Source of the DNA: Superficieibacter sp. 1612_C1
GTDB lineage: Bacteria; Pseudomonadota; Gammaproteobacteria; Enterobacterales; Enterobacteriaceae
DNA: 64,000 bases
Assembly (NCBI RefSeq): GCF_015234305.1
Contig: NZ_JADGMI010000004.1
Coordinates: forward strand, 186,001 to 250,000
Reading direction: 5' to 3'
The notes under the pieces were generated by a model, which was not told where the DNA came from, did no database searches, and saw only the letters and a list, made by a program, of their open reading frames with translations. Within the stretch, counting starts at the first letter, position 1. Each line of letters starts with the position of its first letter. The translations under genes and the position numbers were made by a program. Below, piece after piece: positions 25,570-35,346 of this stretch.

Positions 25570-27856
25570 ACGCCCTGCGCTGTTATGGGGAGTGGTCTGC
25601 CTGATACTGCTGGGCGTTTTGCTGGCGCTGCTGCCTCAGGCCAGTCTCAACAGCAGCGTACTGGCGATGCTGCCAAAGCAGACGCTGGGGGCCATCCCGC
25701 CGGGCCTGAACGACGGTTTTATGCAACGCCTTGACCGTCAGCTGGTCTGGCTGGTCAGTCCCGGTAAAAAGGCTGACCCACAGGCCGCCCGCGACTGGCT
25801 GGCGCTATTACAAAAATCGCATGCTTTGGCAGAGGTAAAAGGCCCGATGGACGCCGACAGCCAGCAGGCATGGGGAGCGTTCTTCTGGCAACACCGCAAT
25901 GGCCTGATCGATAGCGACACCCGCGCGCGCCTGCAAAACGGCGGCGAGGCGCAGGCGCAATGGATCCTCTCTCAGCTCTATTCGGCCTTCTCCGGCGTCA
26001 GCGGCAAAGAACTGCAAAACGATCCGCTGATGCTGATGCGCGGCTCCCAGCTGGCAATGGCCAAAAACGGGCAACGCCTGCGGCTGATGGACGGCTGGCT
26101 GGTGACTCAGGATGAACAGGGCAACTACTGGTATCTGCTGCACGGCGAACTGGCCGGTTCGTCGTTCGATATGCAGCAAACGCATAAACTGGTGACGACC
26201 CTCGGCACGCTTGAGAGCGAGCTGAAGGCACGTTATCCGCAGGCGCAGCTATTATCGCGCGGGACCATGTTCTACAGCGATTACGCCAGTCAGCAGGCGA
26301 AGCAGGATGTCTCTACCCTCGGCGTGGCAACAGTTATTGGCGTGCTCCTGCTGATTATCGCCGTCTTCCGCTCGCTGCGCCCGCTGCTGCTGTGCCTGCT
26401 GTCCATCGCCACTGGCGCGCTGGCGGGCACCGTTGTCACGCTGCTGCTTTTTGGCGAGCTGCATCTGATGACGCTGGTGATGAGCATGAGCGTCATCGGG
26501 ATTTCCGCTGACTATACGCTCTACTATCTGACCGAGCGGATGGTGCACGGCGCAGAAAGCTCTCCCTGGCAAAGCCTCGCCAAAGTACGTAATGCCCTGC
26601 TACTGGCGCTCTTCACCACCGTGGCGGCGTACCTGATTATGATGCTCGCCCCCTTCCCCGGCATTCGTCAAATGGCGGTGTTCGCGGCGGTTGGCCTGAG
26701 TGCCTCCTGTCTGACGGTGATTTTCTGGCATCCGTGGCTCTGCCGCGGGCAGCCCGTGCGCCCGGTTCCGGCAATGGTGCTGATGCTGCGCTGGCTGGCT
26801 GCCTGGCGACGCAATAAAAAACTCGCTATCGGTCTGCCGGTTGCGCTGGCACTCTTCTCGCTGGCAGGGATCTCAACGCTGCGCGTGGATGATGATATCT
26901 CGCAGCTACAGGCGCTACCGCAGCCTATCCTGGCGCAGGAAAAAGCGATTACCGCGCTCACCGGGCAAAGCGTCGATCAGAAGTGGTTTGTGGTTTACGG
27001 GACGTCCGCGCAGCAGACGCTGGAACGGCTGGAAGCCTTTGCTCCCGCGCTGGAGCAGGCTAAAGCGGCAGGGTGGCTCGGCGGCTATCGTACCCTTCCG
27101 CTAAATTCCCTCGCCCGGCAGCAGGAGGATCTCAGCCTGCTGAAAAACGCCGCGCCCGCCGTGAGCAAAGCCCTGAACAACGCCGGACTGGCGACAGTCA
27201 ACCCCGATCTTAACGCCATGCCGGTGACGGTCGATAACTGGCTTGCCAGCCCGGCGAGCGAAGGCTGGCGGCTACTGTGGCTGACGCTGGAAAATGGCGA
27301 AAGCGGCGTGCTGGTCCCGGTTGAGGGCGTGAAAAATAGCGCGGCGCTGAAGGCGCTGAGCACAAGATATACCGGCATCGCGTGGGTGGATCGTAAAAGC
27401 ACTTTTGACGAACTGTTCGCGCATTATCGCCACATATTAACCGGCCTGCTGTGCGTTGCGCTGGCGGTGATTGCCTGCGGCGCGGTAGCTCGCCTTGGCT
27501 GGCGGAAGGGTCTAATCAGCCTGGTGCCTTCCGTAGTATCGCTGGGCTGCGGCCTGGCGGTACTGTCACTCAACGGCCATGCGGTGAACCTGTTTTCGCT
27601 GCTGGCGCTGGTGCTGGTACTCGGGATCGGCATTAACTACACGCTGTTTTTCAGTAATCCGCGCGGCACGCCGCTGACCTCGCTGCTGGCGATTACGCTG
27701 GCAATGTTGACCACGCTGCTGACGCTCGGCATGCTGGTCTTTAGCGCTACCCAGGCTATCAGCAGCTTTGGCATTGTGCTGGTGAGCGGCATTTTCACCG
27801 CGTTCCTGCTTTCACCACTGGCGATGCCGACGAAAAAAGAGAAAAAAAGAAGATGA
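25538..27856 (+). CDS. apeM: MMPL/RND-type exporter ApeM
   Basis: Inner-membrane exporter of 772 residues with two repeats, each of one helix, a large periplasmic loop and a five-helix bundle. The first bundle lies around residues 265-400 and the second around 630-765. It resembles MmpL-type lipid exporters and is the probable exporter of the polyene-lipid to ApeL. It overlaps both neighbours, so it is translationally coupled. Confidence 0.84.
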   Translation: MTNANALPPSKRPALLWGVVCLILLGVLLALLPQASLNSSVLAMLPKQTLGAIPPGLNDGFMQRLDRQLVWLVSPGKKADPQAARDWLALLQKSHALAEVKGPMDADSQQAWGAFFWQHRNGLIDSDTRARLQNGGEAQAQWILSQLYSAFSGVSGKELQNDPLMLMRGSQLAMAKNGQRLRLMDGWLVTQDEQGNYWYLLHGELAGSSFDMQQTHKLVTTLGTLESELKARYPQAQLLSRGTMFYSDYASQQAKQDVSTLGVATVIGVLLLIIAVFRSLRPLLLCLLSIATGALAGTVVTLLLFGELHLMTLVMSMSVIGISADYTLYYLTERMVHGAESSPWQSLAKVRNALLLALFTTVAAYLIMMLAPFPGIRQMAVFAAVGLSASCLTVIFWHPWLCRGQPVRPVPAMVLMLRWLAAWRRNKKLAIGLPVALALFSLAGISTLRVDDDISQLQALPQPILAQEKAITALTGQSVDQKWFVVYGTSAQQTLERLEAFAPALEQAKAAGWLGGYRTLPLNSLARQQEDLSLLKNAAPAVSKALNNAGLATVNPDLNAMPVTVDNWLASPASEGWRLLWLTLENGESGVLVPVEGVKNSAALKALSTRYTGIAWVDRKSTFDELFAHYRHILTGLLCVALAVIACGAVARLGWRKGLISLVPSVVSLGCGLAVLSLNGHAVNLFSLLALVLVLGIGINYTLFFSNPRGTPLTSLLAITLAMLTTLLTLGMLVFSATQAISSFGIVLVSGIFTAFLLSPLAMPTKKEKKRR

Positions 27857-28437
27857 TTAAACCGACACTCTGGCGTACCGCCGCGCTGGTCGCCACGCTG
27901 ATTCTGGCCGGGTGCAGCCACTCACAGCAGGAACAGGAAGGCCGACCACAGGCGTGGCTGGAGCCGGGCACCCGCGTCACGCTGCCAGCACCCGGCATCT
28001 CTCCGGCGGTCAGCTCACAGCAGCTACTTACCGGTAGCTTTAACGGTAAAACCCAGTCGCTGCTGGTAATGCTCAATGCCGATGATAAAAAACTCACGCT
28101 GGCAGGACTGTCGTCCGTCGGCATTCGCCTGTTCCTCGTGACCTACGATGAAAAAGGGCTGCATAGCGAACAATCGATCGTGGTACCGCAGTTACCGCCC
28201 GCCAGTCAGGTACTGGCCGACGTAATGCTCAGCTACTGGCCGATTCGCGCCTGGGAGCCGCAGTTGCCAAAAGGCTGGACGTTAACCGACAGTGGCGACA
28301 AGCGCGAGCTACATAACGCCAGCGGTGAATTGGTGACGGAAATCACCTATCTGAACCGCAAAGGCCAACGCGAGCCGATCAGCATCGAACAGCACGTCTT
28401 TAAATACCACATCACCATTCAATATCTGGGTGACTGA
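27853..28437 (+). CDS. apeN: DUF3261 lipoprotein ApeN
   Basis: Predicted lipoprotein of 194 residues: signal peptide with lipobox LAGC (Cys21), then a LolB-like-size domain (DUF3261). By position after the exporter and carrier it may be the outer-membrane acceptor, an inference. It overlaps apeM (ATGA). Confidence 0.8.
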   Translation: MIKPTLWRTAALVATLILAGCSHSQQEQEGRPQAWLEPGTRVTLPAPGISPAVSSQQLLTGSFNGKTQSLLVMLNADDKKLTLAGLSSVGIRLFLVTYDEKGLHSEQSIVVPQLPPASQVLADVMLSYWPIRAWEPQLPKGWTLTDSGDKRELHNASGELVTEITYLNRKGQREPISIEQHVFKYHITIQYLGD

Positions 28438-28438
28438 G

Positions 28439-29608
28439 ATGATCTACATTTCTGCGGCTGGCATGATTAACGCGCTGGGTAACGATAACAATGAAATCGC
28501 CGCCAATCTGGTACGCGGTACAGCGCCCGGTATGCGCTCTCGCTCAGGCTGGCTACAGGGGCATCCGCATGTGGTATTAGCCGGCGTAGACGGCGAGCTG
28601 CCGGATATTCCCGATGGGTTCAGCGCCCATCGCTCGCGCAATAATCAGCTGCTGCTGGCGGTACTCGAACAGATTCAGCCGCAGGTCAATGAGGCCATCG
28701 CGCAGTTCGGAAACGACCGGGTTGCGGTGGTACTCGGCACCAGTACATCCGGACTGAATGAAGGTGATGCCCACGTCAATCTGAGGCTTAACGGGCAGGA
28801 AAGCACCGCCTGGCAATATCCGCAGCAGGAGCTGGGCGACCCGGCGCGCTTTCTCAGCCACTGGCTGTCGCTGGACGGCCCGGCGTTCACGCTTTCAACC
28901 GCCTGCTCCTCCAGCGCCCGCGCCATCATTAGCGGACGCCGCCTGATCGAAGCCGGACTCGCAGATGTGGCGATTGTCGGCGGTGCGGACACCCTGAGCC
29001 GGATGCCCGTTAACGGCTTTCGCAGCCTGGAATCGCTGTCCCTGACGCGGTGTCAGCCGTTCGGTCGCGACCGCTGCGGGATCACTATTGGCGAAGGCGC
29101 GGCGCTGATGTTACTGACCCGCGAACCACGGCCCATCGCCCTGCTGGGCGTCGGCGAGTCGAGCGATGCGTACCATATTTCGGCCCCGCATCCGCAAGGT
29201 GAAGGGGCGATTCGCGCGATCCGCCAGGCGCTGAACGACGCGAACCTCGCGCCGGAGCAGGTGGGCTATATCAACCTCCACGGCACCGCCACGACGCTTA
29301 ACGACCAGATTGAGTCCAGAGTGGTAAACGAACTGTTTGGCGAAACCGTGCCATGCAGCTCCACCAAGCACCTGACCGGGCACACGCTGGGCGCGGCGGG
29401 CATTACCGAAGCGGCCATCAGTATGCTGATTTTGCAACGCGACCTGCCGCTGCCGCCGCAGGATTTCAGCCAGTCGCCGCGCGATGAAACGCTGCCGCCC
29501 TGCGGCATCATCGGGCAGCCGCAGCCGCTTGAGCGCCCGGTTATCCTGTCGAATTCGTTCGCTTTTGGCGGCAATAACGCCAGCATTCTGCTCGGGAGGA
29601 TCTCATGA
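28439..29608 (+). CDS. apeO: Beta-ketoacyl-ACP synthase ApeO
   Basis: Chain-extending ketosynthase of 389 residues. Catalytic residues from the chosen start are Cys156 (STACSSS), His281 (LHGTATT) and His315 (TGHTLGAAG). The ATG at 28439 overlaps nothing and is preceded by GGTGA; a GTG nine bases upstream would add three residues. It condenses malonyl units with the growing polyene, probably with ApeC as partner. Confidence 0.86.
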   Translation: MIYISAAGMINALGNDNNEIAANLVRGTAPGMRSRSGWLQGHPHVVLAGVDGELPDIPDGFSAHRSRNNQLLLAVLEQIQPQVNEAIAQFGNDRVAVVLGTSTSGLNEGDAHVNLRLNGQESTAWQYPQQELGDPARFLSHWLSLDGPAFTLSTACSSSARAIISGRRLIEAGLADVAIVGGADTLSRMPVNGFRSLESLSLTRCQPFGRDRCGITIGEGAALMLLTREPRPIALLGVGESSDAYHISAPHPQGEGAIRAIRQALNDANLAPEQVGYINLHGTATTLNDQIESRVVNELFGETVPCSSTKHLTGHTLGAAGITEAAISMLILQRDLPLPPQDFSQSPRDETLPPCGIIGQPQPLERPVILSNSFAFGGNNASILLGRIS

Positions 29609-30081
29609 GCCGTTATTTATCGCCCGGCGACTATCTGCCGCACGATGCGCCAATGCTGCTGCTCGACGAGGTTATCAGTGTGAGCGAGGAAACGGCGATT
29701 TGCCGCGTGGCCGTCGCCCGCGACGGCGCACTGGGGCCGTTTCTTGATCCACAGGGCAATATCCCCGGCTGGTTCGCCCTGGAACTGATGGCACAAACCG
29801 TTGGCGTCTGGTCAGGCTGGCATCGTCATCAACAAGGTCAGGACTGTATCTCGCTAGGCATGGTACTCGGCGCTCGTGAGCTGGTCTGCGCGGCGGGGAT
29901 CCTGCCCGCCGGATTAACGCTGGATATCACCGTCACGCTACTGATGCAGGACGCGCGCTTCGGCAGCTTTGAATGCGCGATCGCCGCTGGCGAAGAGACG
30001 CTGGCTACTGGCCGGGTTAACACCTTCCAGCCAACATCTGAAGAACTTCATTCTCTATTTCAACAAGGAGCGTCCGCATGA
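29605..30081 (+). CDS. apeP: Hotdog-fold dehydratase ApeP
   Basis: Dehydratase-like protein of 158 residues from the FabZ-related group (HDAPMLLLDEV near 13-23; WFALELMAQTVGVW near 56-69). It lacks the H-x5-P-G motif in canonical form, consistent with working as a pair with ApeI. ATGA overlaps on both sides tie it to apeO and apeQ. Confidence 0.8.
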   Translation: MSRYLSPGDYLPHDAPMLLLDEVISVSEETAICRVAVARDGALGPFLDPQGNIPGWFALELMAQTVGVWSGWHRHQQGQDCISLGMVLGARELVCAAGILPAGLTLDITVTLLMQDARFGSFECAIAAGEETLATGRVNTFQPTSEELHSLFQQGASA

Positions 30082-30809
30082 GTCGTTCAGTTCTGGTTAC
30101 CGGTGCCAGCAAGGGCATCGGTCGCGCCATCGCCCGCCAGCTGGCGGCGGACGGCTTTACGGTCGGCGTCCACTATCATCGCGATGCGCAGGGAGCGCAG
30201 GAGACGCTGGATGCCATTCTCGCCGCTGGCGGTACCGGCCGTCTGCTGACGTTTGACGTCGCCAACCGCGAGCAGTGCCGCGAGGTGCTGGAGCAGGATA
30301 TTGAAGCGCATGGCGCATGGTATGGCGTGGTCAGCAACGCCGGAATAACCCGCGACGCGGCGTTTCCGGCACTGAGCGACAACGACTGGGATGCGGTGAT
30401 CCACACCAATCTCGACAGCTTTTACAACGTGATCCAACCATGCATCATGCCGATGATTAGCGCGCGCCAGGGTGGTCGCATCATCACCCTCTCCTCGGTT
30501 TCCGGCGTAATGGGCAACCGTGGACAGGTTAACTACAGCGCTGCCAAAGCAGGGATTATCGGGGCGACGAAAGCGCTGGCGATTGAGCTGGCAAAGCGCA
30601 AAATTACCGTCAACTGTATTGCGCCGGGGCTTATCGACACCGGGATGATCGAAATGGAAGAGGCCGCGCTGAAAGAGGCGATGTCTATGATCCCCATGAA
30701 GCGCATGGGTCAGGCGGACGAAGTGGCCGGGCTTGCCAGCTATTTAATGTCGGATGTGGCGGGTTATGTGACCCGTCAGGTGATTTCCATCAATGGAGGG
30801 ATGCTATGA
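30078..30809 (+). CDS. apeQ: 3-ketoacyl-ACP reductase ApeQ
   Basis: FabG-like short-chain dehydrogenase of 243 residues: nucleotide motif GASKGIG at 9-15, NAG at 87-89 and catalytic Ser140, Tyr153 and Lys157. It reduces the beta-keto group in each cycle before dehydration. There is no enoyl reductase in the cluster, as expected for a product that keeps its double bonds. Confidence 0.87.
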   Translation: MSRSVLVTGASKGIGRAIARQLAADGFTVGVHYHRDAQGAQETLDAILAAGGTGRLLTFDVANREQCREVLEQDIEAHGAWYGVVSNAGITRDAAFPALSDNDWDAVIHTNLDSFYNVIQPCIMPMISARQGGRIITLSSVSGVMGNRGQVNYSAAKAGIIGATKALAIELAKRKITVNCIAPGLIDTGMIEMEEAALKEAMSMIPMKRMGQADEVAGLASYLMSDVAGYVTRQVISINGGML

Positions 30810-32035
30810 CACGTCGTGTGGTCATTACAGGCATGGGCGGCGTCACCGCCTTTGGAGAAAACTGGCAGGATGTCTCCGCCAGGCTGCTGGCCTATGAAAA
30901 TGCAGTGCGCAAAATGCCGGAGTGGCAGGTATATGACGGGCTGCATACGCTGCTGGGCGCGCCGATCGACGATTTCACCCTTCCGGAGCACTATACCCGC
31001 AAACGTATTCGCTCAATGGGCCGCGTATCGCTGATGTCCACCCGCGCGACCGAACTGGCGCTGGAGCAGGCCGGGCTGCCTGGCGATCCGGTGCTGACTA
31101 ACGGCGAAACCGGCATCGCCTACGGCTCATCAACCGGTAGCACCGGTCCGGTAAGCGAATTCGCTACCATGCTGACCGAAAAGCACACCAACAATATTAC
31201 CGGCACCACCTACGTACAGATGATGCCGCACACCACCGCCGTCAACACCGGGCTGTTTTTCGGCCTGCGCGGGCGCGTTATCCCGACCTCCAGCGCCTGC
31301 ACCTCCGGCAGCCAGGCAATTGGCTACGCATGGGAAGCTATTCGTCACGGTTATCAGACGGTGATGGTGGCAGGTGGCGCGGAGGAACTATGCCCGTCGG
31401 AAGCGGCGGTGTTTGATACGCTGTTCGCCACCAGCCAGCGCAATGATGAACCAAAAACTACCCCTTCGCCGTTCGATGAAAAACGCGACGGCCTGGTGAT
31501 TGGCGAAGGTGCCGGCACCCTGATTCTGGAAGAGCTGGAGCATGCCAAAGCGCGCGGCGCGACGATCTACGGCGAGATTATTGGTTTTGCCACCAACTGC
31601 GACGCAGCGCATATTACCCAGCCGCAGCGCGAAACGATGCAGATTTGCATGGAACAGTCGCTGAAAATGGCGGGCCTGAGCGCCCGGGACATTGGCTATA
31701 TTTCTGCCCACGGCACGGCGACCGACCGCGGCGATATTGCGGAAAGTCTGGCAACGGCGGCCATTTACGGCGACAGCGTACCGATCTCTTCGCTGAAAAG
31801 TTATTTTGGTCATACCCTGGGTGCCTGCGGTGCGCTGGAGGCCTGGATGAGTCTGCAAATGATGCGCGAAGGCTGGTTTGCGCCAACGCTGAATCTGCAT
31901 CAGCCGGATGCCAACTGCGGCGCGCTGGATTACATCATGGGTGAAGCCCGCAAAATTGACTGTGAGTTCCTGCAAAGCAATAACTTTGCCTTCGGCGGTA
32001 TTAACACCTCCATCATCATTCAACGCTGGCCCTGA
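30806..32035 (+). CDS. apeR: Beta-ketoacyl-ACP synthase ApeR
   Basis: FabF-like ketosynthase of 409 residues with catalytic Cys165 (SSACTSG), His302 (AHGTATD) and His336 (FGHTLGACG). It is thought to start or extend polyene chains. It overlaps apeQ by ATGA and is followed one base later by acpT. Confidence 0.87.
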   Translation: MTRRVVITGMGGVTAFGENWQDVSARLLAYENAVRKMPEWQVYDGLHTLLGAPIDDFTLPEHYTRKRIRSMGRVSLMSTRATELALEQAGLPGDPVLTNGETGIAYGSSTGSTGPVSEFATMLTEKHTNNITGTTYVQMMPHTTAVNTGLFFGLRGRVIPTSSACTSGSQAIGYAWEAIRHGYQTVMVAGGAEELCPSEAAVFDTLFATSQRNDEPKTTPSPFDEKRDGLVIGEGAGTLILEELEHAKARGATIYGEIIGFATNCDAAHITQPQRETMQICMEQSLKMAGLSARDIGYISAHGTATDRGDIAESLATAAIYGDSVPISSLKSYFGHTLGACGALEAWMSLQMMREGWFAPTLNLHQPDANCGALDYIMGEARKIDCEFLQSNNFAFGGINTSIIIQRWP

Positions 32036-32036
32036 G

Positions 32037-32612
32037 ATGTACCGGCTCGTGCTGGGGAGCGTATCAACATTAAGCGCGGACAAGCTGCCGTCCGCGTTAA
32101 TCGAGCGTGCGCCACAGGGCGCGCGACGGGCACGCTGGCTGGCCGGGCGCGCCCTGCTTTCCCGCGCCCTTTCGCCGCTGCCGGAAATTATCTACGGTGA
32201 ACAGGGTAAACCCGCCTTCACGGCGGATACGCCGCTGTGGTTCAATCTGAGCCACAGCGGTGATGACATCGCCCTGCTGCTGAGCGACGAAGGGGAAGTC
32301 GGTTGCGATATCGAGGTGGTACGTCCGCGTAACAACTGGCGTATGCTGGCGAATGCGCTCTTCAGCCCCGGCGAACTGGCTGAGGTTGAGACCGAACGGC
32401 CGGAGCAACAGCTGGCAGCCTTCTGGCGAATATGGACCCGCAAAGAGGCTATTATCAAACAGCGCGGCGGCAGCGCCTGGCAAATCGTCAGCACAGACAG
32501 CACACTGAACTCTGCGCTATCCATCAGCCACTGCCAGCTTGGTGCTCTGAGCCTGGCCGTCTGCACCCCGACGCCGTTTATTCTGTCCGCTGACGCCGTG
32601 CAGCGTCTGTAA
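32037..32612 (+). CDS. acpT: 4'-phosphopantetheinyl transferase AcpT
   Basis: Transfers phosphopantetheine from CoA to acyl carrier proteins. The 191-residue product has Sfp/AcpT motifs GCDIE and WTRKEAIIK. It is immediately downstream of apeR, so the likely substrates are ApeE and ApeF; in E. coli K-12 acpT stands without an APE cluster. The C terminus (AVQRL) is a few residues shorter than K-12 AcpT because its final codons run into the yhhT-derived repeat beginning at 32601. Confidence 0.93.
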   Translation: MYRLVLGSVSTLSADKLPSALIERAPQGARRARWLAGRALLSRALSPLPEIIYGEQGKPAFTADTPLWFNLSHSGDDIALLLSDEGEVGCDIEVVRPRNNWRMLANALFSPGELAEVETERPEQQLAAFWRIWTRKEAIIKQRGGSAWQIVSTDSTLNSALSISHCQLGALSLAVCTPTPFILSADAVQRL

Positions 32613-32688
32613 AATCCGGATGGAAACCATCAACAGCGGCGGCAAACTGGCGATCCTGCCGGGGCCGAAAAGCCGGTTGCCGGGATAA
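32601..32688 (+). pseudogene. Remnant of the yhhT 3' end (right copy of the island-flanking repeat)
   Basis: In the yhhT frame this segment reads KIRMETINSGGK, a variant of KIWMETTNGGSK, then continues to a TAA at the equivalent place. Eleven transitions and one in-frame 9-base deletion separate it from 16628-16724. There is no start codon, so it is not expressed as a protein. It begins inside the last codons of acpT. Confidence 0.88.
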
Positions 32689-32746
32689 GTTTTTATTTTC
32701 CACCCGGCGCTACGCATAGCACTTTCTTATCGTTACCGGGCATACC

Positions 32747-32760
32747 TTGATTCAGAACAA
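32747..32760 (+). promoter_or_regulatory. FNR-like site upstream of nikA
   Basis: TTGAT-TCAG-AACAA matches the FNR consensus TTGAT-N4-ATCAA at nine of ten positions. Anaerobic FNR activation of nikABCDE is established in E. coli, and this site sits just upstream of the NikR operator as there. Confidence 0.65.
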
Positions 32761-32767
32761 CGTAAAA

Positions 32768-32795
32768 GTATGATGAATCCCTAAAATCATCATAC
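32768..32795 (+). promoter_or_regulatory. NikR operator
   Basis: GTATGA and TCATAC are separated by exactly 16 bases, the defining NikR palindrome. It lies between the FNR-like site and nikA, so nickel-bound NikR would block nik transcription. Confidence 0.93.
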
Positions 32796-32830
32796 TTTAA
32801 TCGATTCTCTCATCATTTGAGGCAATAACG

Positions 32831-34402
32831 TTGTCCAGATTACGCTACGTGCTGCTGGCGGTGCTTGCCTGCGCGCCGCTGCTCACGCGCGCCGCAGCGC
32901 CAGACGACATCACCACCGCCTGGCCGGTTAACGTGGGTCCACTTAATCCACATCTTTATACCCCCAACCAGATGTTCGCTCAGAGCATGGTTTATGAGCC
33001 GCTGGTAAAATACCAGGCCGATGGCTCGGTGAAGCCATGGCTGGCGAAAAGCTGGAGCCACTCGGCGGACGGTAAAACCTGGACCTTTATCCTCCGCGAT
33101 GACGTGACATTTTCCAACGGCGAAGTATTTGACGCGCAGGCTGCGGCAGAGAACTTCCGCGCGGTGCTGGATAACCGCCAGCGTCACGCCTGGCTGGAGC
33201 TGACTAACCAAATCACCGGCGTCAAAGCGCTCGATAAAACCACCCTGCAAATCACCCTTAAAGATGCCTATTACCCTTTCCTGCAAGAGCTGGCCCTGCC
33301 GCGCCCGTTCCGCTTTATCGCGCCGTCGCAGTTCAAAGACAATGAGACTATGCACGGCATAAAAGCCCCGATTGGCACCGGGCCGTGGGTGCTGAAAGAG
33401 TCGAAGCTGAATCAGTATGACGTGCTGGTGCGTAACGAGCATTACTGGGGTGAAAAGCCGAAGATTCAAAAGATTACCGTGAAGGTGATCCCCGACCCCA
33501 CCACCCGGGCGGTCGCCTTTGAAACCGGCGATATCGATCTGCTGTACGGCAATGAAGGGCTGCTACCGCTCGATACCTTCGCGCGTTTTAGCCATGACCC
33601 GCATTATCACACGCAGCTTTCCGCGCCCGCCGAAACCGTGATGCTGGCGCTGAATTCCGCCAAAGCGCCCACCAATGAGCTGGCGGTGCGAGAAGCGCTG
33701 AATCACGCGGTGGATAAAAAATCGCTGATTGAGAATGCGCTGTACAACACCCAACAGGTGGCCGACACCTTATTCGCGCCCACCGTGCCCTACGCCAATA
33801 TCGGCCTGAAACCGCGCCTCTACGATCCGCAGCAGGCCATTACGCTGCTGGAAAAAGCAGGCTGGACGCTGCCCGCCGGGCAGACTGTCCGTGAAAAGAA
33901 CGGTCAGCCACTACACATCGAACTGGCTTACGTTGGCACCGACGCGCTGAGCAAATCGATGGCCGAGATTATCCAGGCCGATATGCGTAAAATCGGCGTG
34001 GATGTCGCGCTAATCGGCGAAGAAGAGAGCAGTATTTTCGCCCGCATGCGCGATGGCCGCTTCGGTATGATTTTCTCCCGCACCTGGGGCGCGCCGTACG
34101 ATCCGCACGCCTTTATGAGTTCCATGCGCGTCCCCTCCCACGCGGATTACCAGGCACAACTCGGCCTGCCGGACAAAGCACAAATCGACAAAGAGATTGG
34201 TGACGTGCTTACGACCACCGATGAAACGCAGCGTAAGTCATTGTATCGCGACATCCTTACCCGTCTGCACAACGAGGCGGTGTATCTCCCCATCAGCTAT
34301 ATGTCGATGATGGTGGTGGCTAAGCCCGAACTTGGCGTCATTCCTTACGCACCGATTACCTCTGAAATTCCCTTTGAACAGATTACCCCGGTGGCTCCCT
34401 GA
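32831..34402 (+). CDS. nikA: Nickel ABC transporter periplasmic binding protein NikA
   Basis: Binds nickel-ligand complexes in the periplasm and delivers them to NikBC. The 523-residue product has a signal peptide (about 22 residues, ending RAAA) and keeps residues known to hold the nickel complex: the DNRQRH and LPRPFRF arginines, TWGAPYDP and the VPSHAD His. The start is unusual. The codon aligned with the E. coli ATG reads ACG (32828-32830), and the next codon TTG (32831) is the best initiator, 8 bases after GAGG. The stop overlaps nikB. Confidence 0.95.
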   Translation: MSRLRYVLLAVLACAPLLTRAAAPDDITTAWPVNVGPLNPHLYTPNQMFAQSMVYEPLVKYQADGSVKPWLAKSWSHSADGKTWTFILRDDVTFSNGEVFDAQAAAENFRAVLDNRQRHAWLELTNQITGVKALDKTTLQITLKDAYYPFLQELALPRPFRFIAPSQFKDNETMHGIKAPIGTGPWVLKESKLNQYDVLVRNEHYWGEKPKIQKITVKVIPDPTTRAVAFETGDIDLLYGNEGLLPLDTFARFSHDPHYHTQLSAPAETVMLALNSAKAPTNELAVREALNHAVDKKSLIENALYNTQQVADTLFAPTVPYANIGLKPRLYDPQQAITLLEKAGWTLPAGQTVREKNGQPLHIELAYVGTDALSKSMAEIIQADMRKIGVDVALIGEEESSIFARMRDGRFGMIFSRTWGAPYDPHAFMSSMRVPSHADYQAQLGLPDKAQIDKEIGDVLTTTDETQRKSLYRDILTRLHNEAVYLPISYMSMMVVAKPELGVIPYAPITSEIPFEQITPVAP

Positions 34403-35346
34403 TGTTGCGTTATGCTTTGCGGCGCATGCTGCTGCTGATCCCGATGATCTTCGCTGCCTCGGTGGTGATCTTTTTGATGCTGCGCCTGGGCACTGGCGAT
34501 CCGGCGCTGGACTATTTGCGTTTATCGAACCTGCCGCCGACGCCGGAGATGGTGGCCTCCACGCGCGCGATGCTGGGGCTGGATCAGCCGCTTGTCGCGC
34601 AGTACGGCGACTGGCTGTGGAAGGCGCTGCATCTCGATTTCGGTATCTCGTTCGCGACGCAGCGTCCGGTGCTCAATGATGTACTGCATTTCCTGCCCGC
34701 CACGCTGCAACTGGCGGGGGCCGCGCTGGTACTGATTCTGCTGACCTCCGTACCACTGGGGATCTGGGCGGCGCGCCATCGCGATCGCCTGCCGGATTTT
34801 ATCGTCCGGCTGATCGCCTTTCTCGGCGTGTCGATGCCCAATTTCTGGCTCGCCTTTCTGCTGGTGACGTTTTTCTCGGTGTATTTAAAATGGCTGCCCG
34901 CTATGGGCTACGGCGGCTGGCAGCATCTTATTCTGCCAGCGGTGTCGATTGCCTTTATGTCGCTGGCGATTAACGCCCGTCTGCTGCGCGCCAGTATGCT
35001 GGACGTCGCCGGGCAGCGGCATGTCACCTGGGCGCGGCTGCGCGGTCTGAGCGAGAAACACACCGAGCGTCATCACATCCTGCGCAACGCCTCGCTGCCG
35101 ATGATCACCGCCGTCGGGATGCATATCGGCGAACTGATCGGCGGAACGATGATCATCGAGAATATCTTTGCCTGGCCGGGCGTCGGGCGCTATGCCGTCT
35201 CGGCGATTTTTAACCGCGACTACCCGGTCATTCAGTGCTTTACGCTGATGATGGTGGTGGTTTTTGTAGTCTGTAACCTGATTGTCGATCTGCTGAACGC
35301 CGCGCTGGACCCGCGTATTCGTCGCCATGAAGGAGCGCATTCGTGA
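34402..35346 (+). CDS. nikB: Nickel ABC transporter permease NikB
   Basis: Inner-membrane permease of 314 residues with six predicted helices and the DppB-type EAA loop. It is coupled to nikA through a TGATG overlap and to nikC through a GTGA overlap. Length equals the E. coli protein. Confidence 0.96.
   Translation: MLRYALRRMLLLIPMIFAASVVIFLMLRLGTGDPALDYLRLSNLPPTPEMVASTRAMLGLDQPLVAQYGDWLWKALHLDFGISFATQRPVLNDVLHFLPATLQLAGAALVLILLTSVPLGIWAARHRDRLPDFIVRLIAFLGVSMPNFWLAFLLVTFFSVYLKWLPAMGYGGWQHLILPAVSIAFMSLAINARLLRASMLDVAGQRHVTWARLRGLSEKHTERHHILRNASLPMITAVGMHIGELIGGTMIIENIFAWPGVGRYAVSAIFNRDYPVIQCFTLMMVVVFVVCNLIVDLLNAALDPRIRRHEGAHS

Noticed and set aside
31388-32083. 231-codon open frame opposite apeR
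   Set aside because: Covers the conserved ketosynthase motifs of apeR in antisense; no ribosome binding site.
33928-34125. Possible loss of the NikA nickel ligand where E. coli reads FHRTWG and this protein FSRTWG
   Set aside because: By counting in mature numbering the known ligand His416 is the one in VPSHAD, which is conserved here; the changed His is not the ligand.
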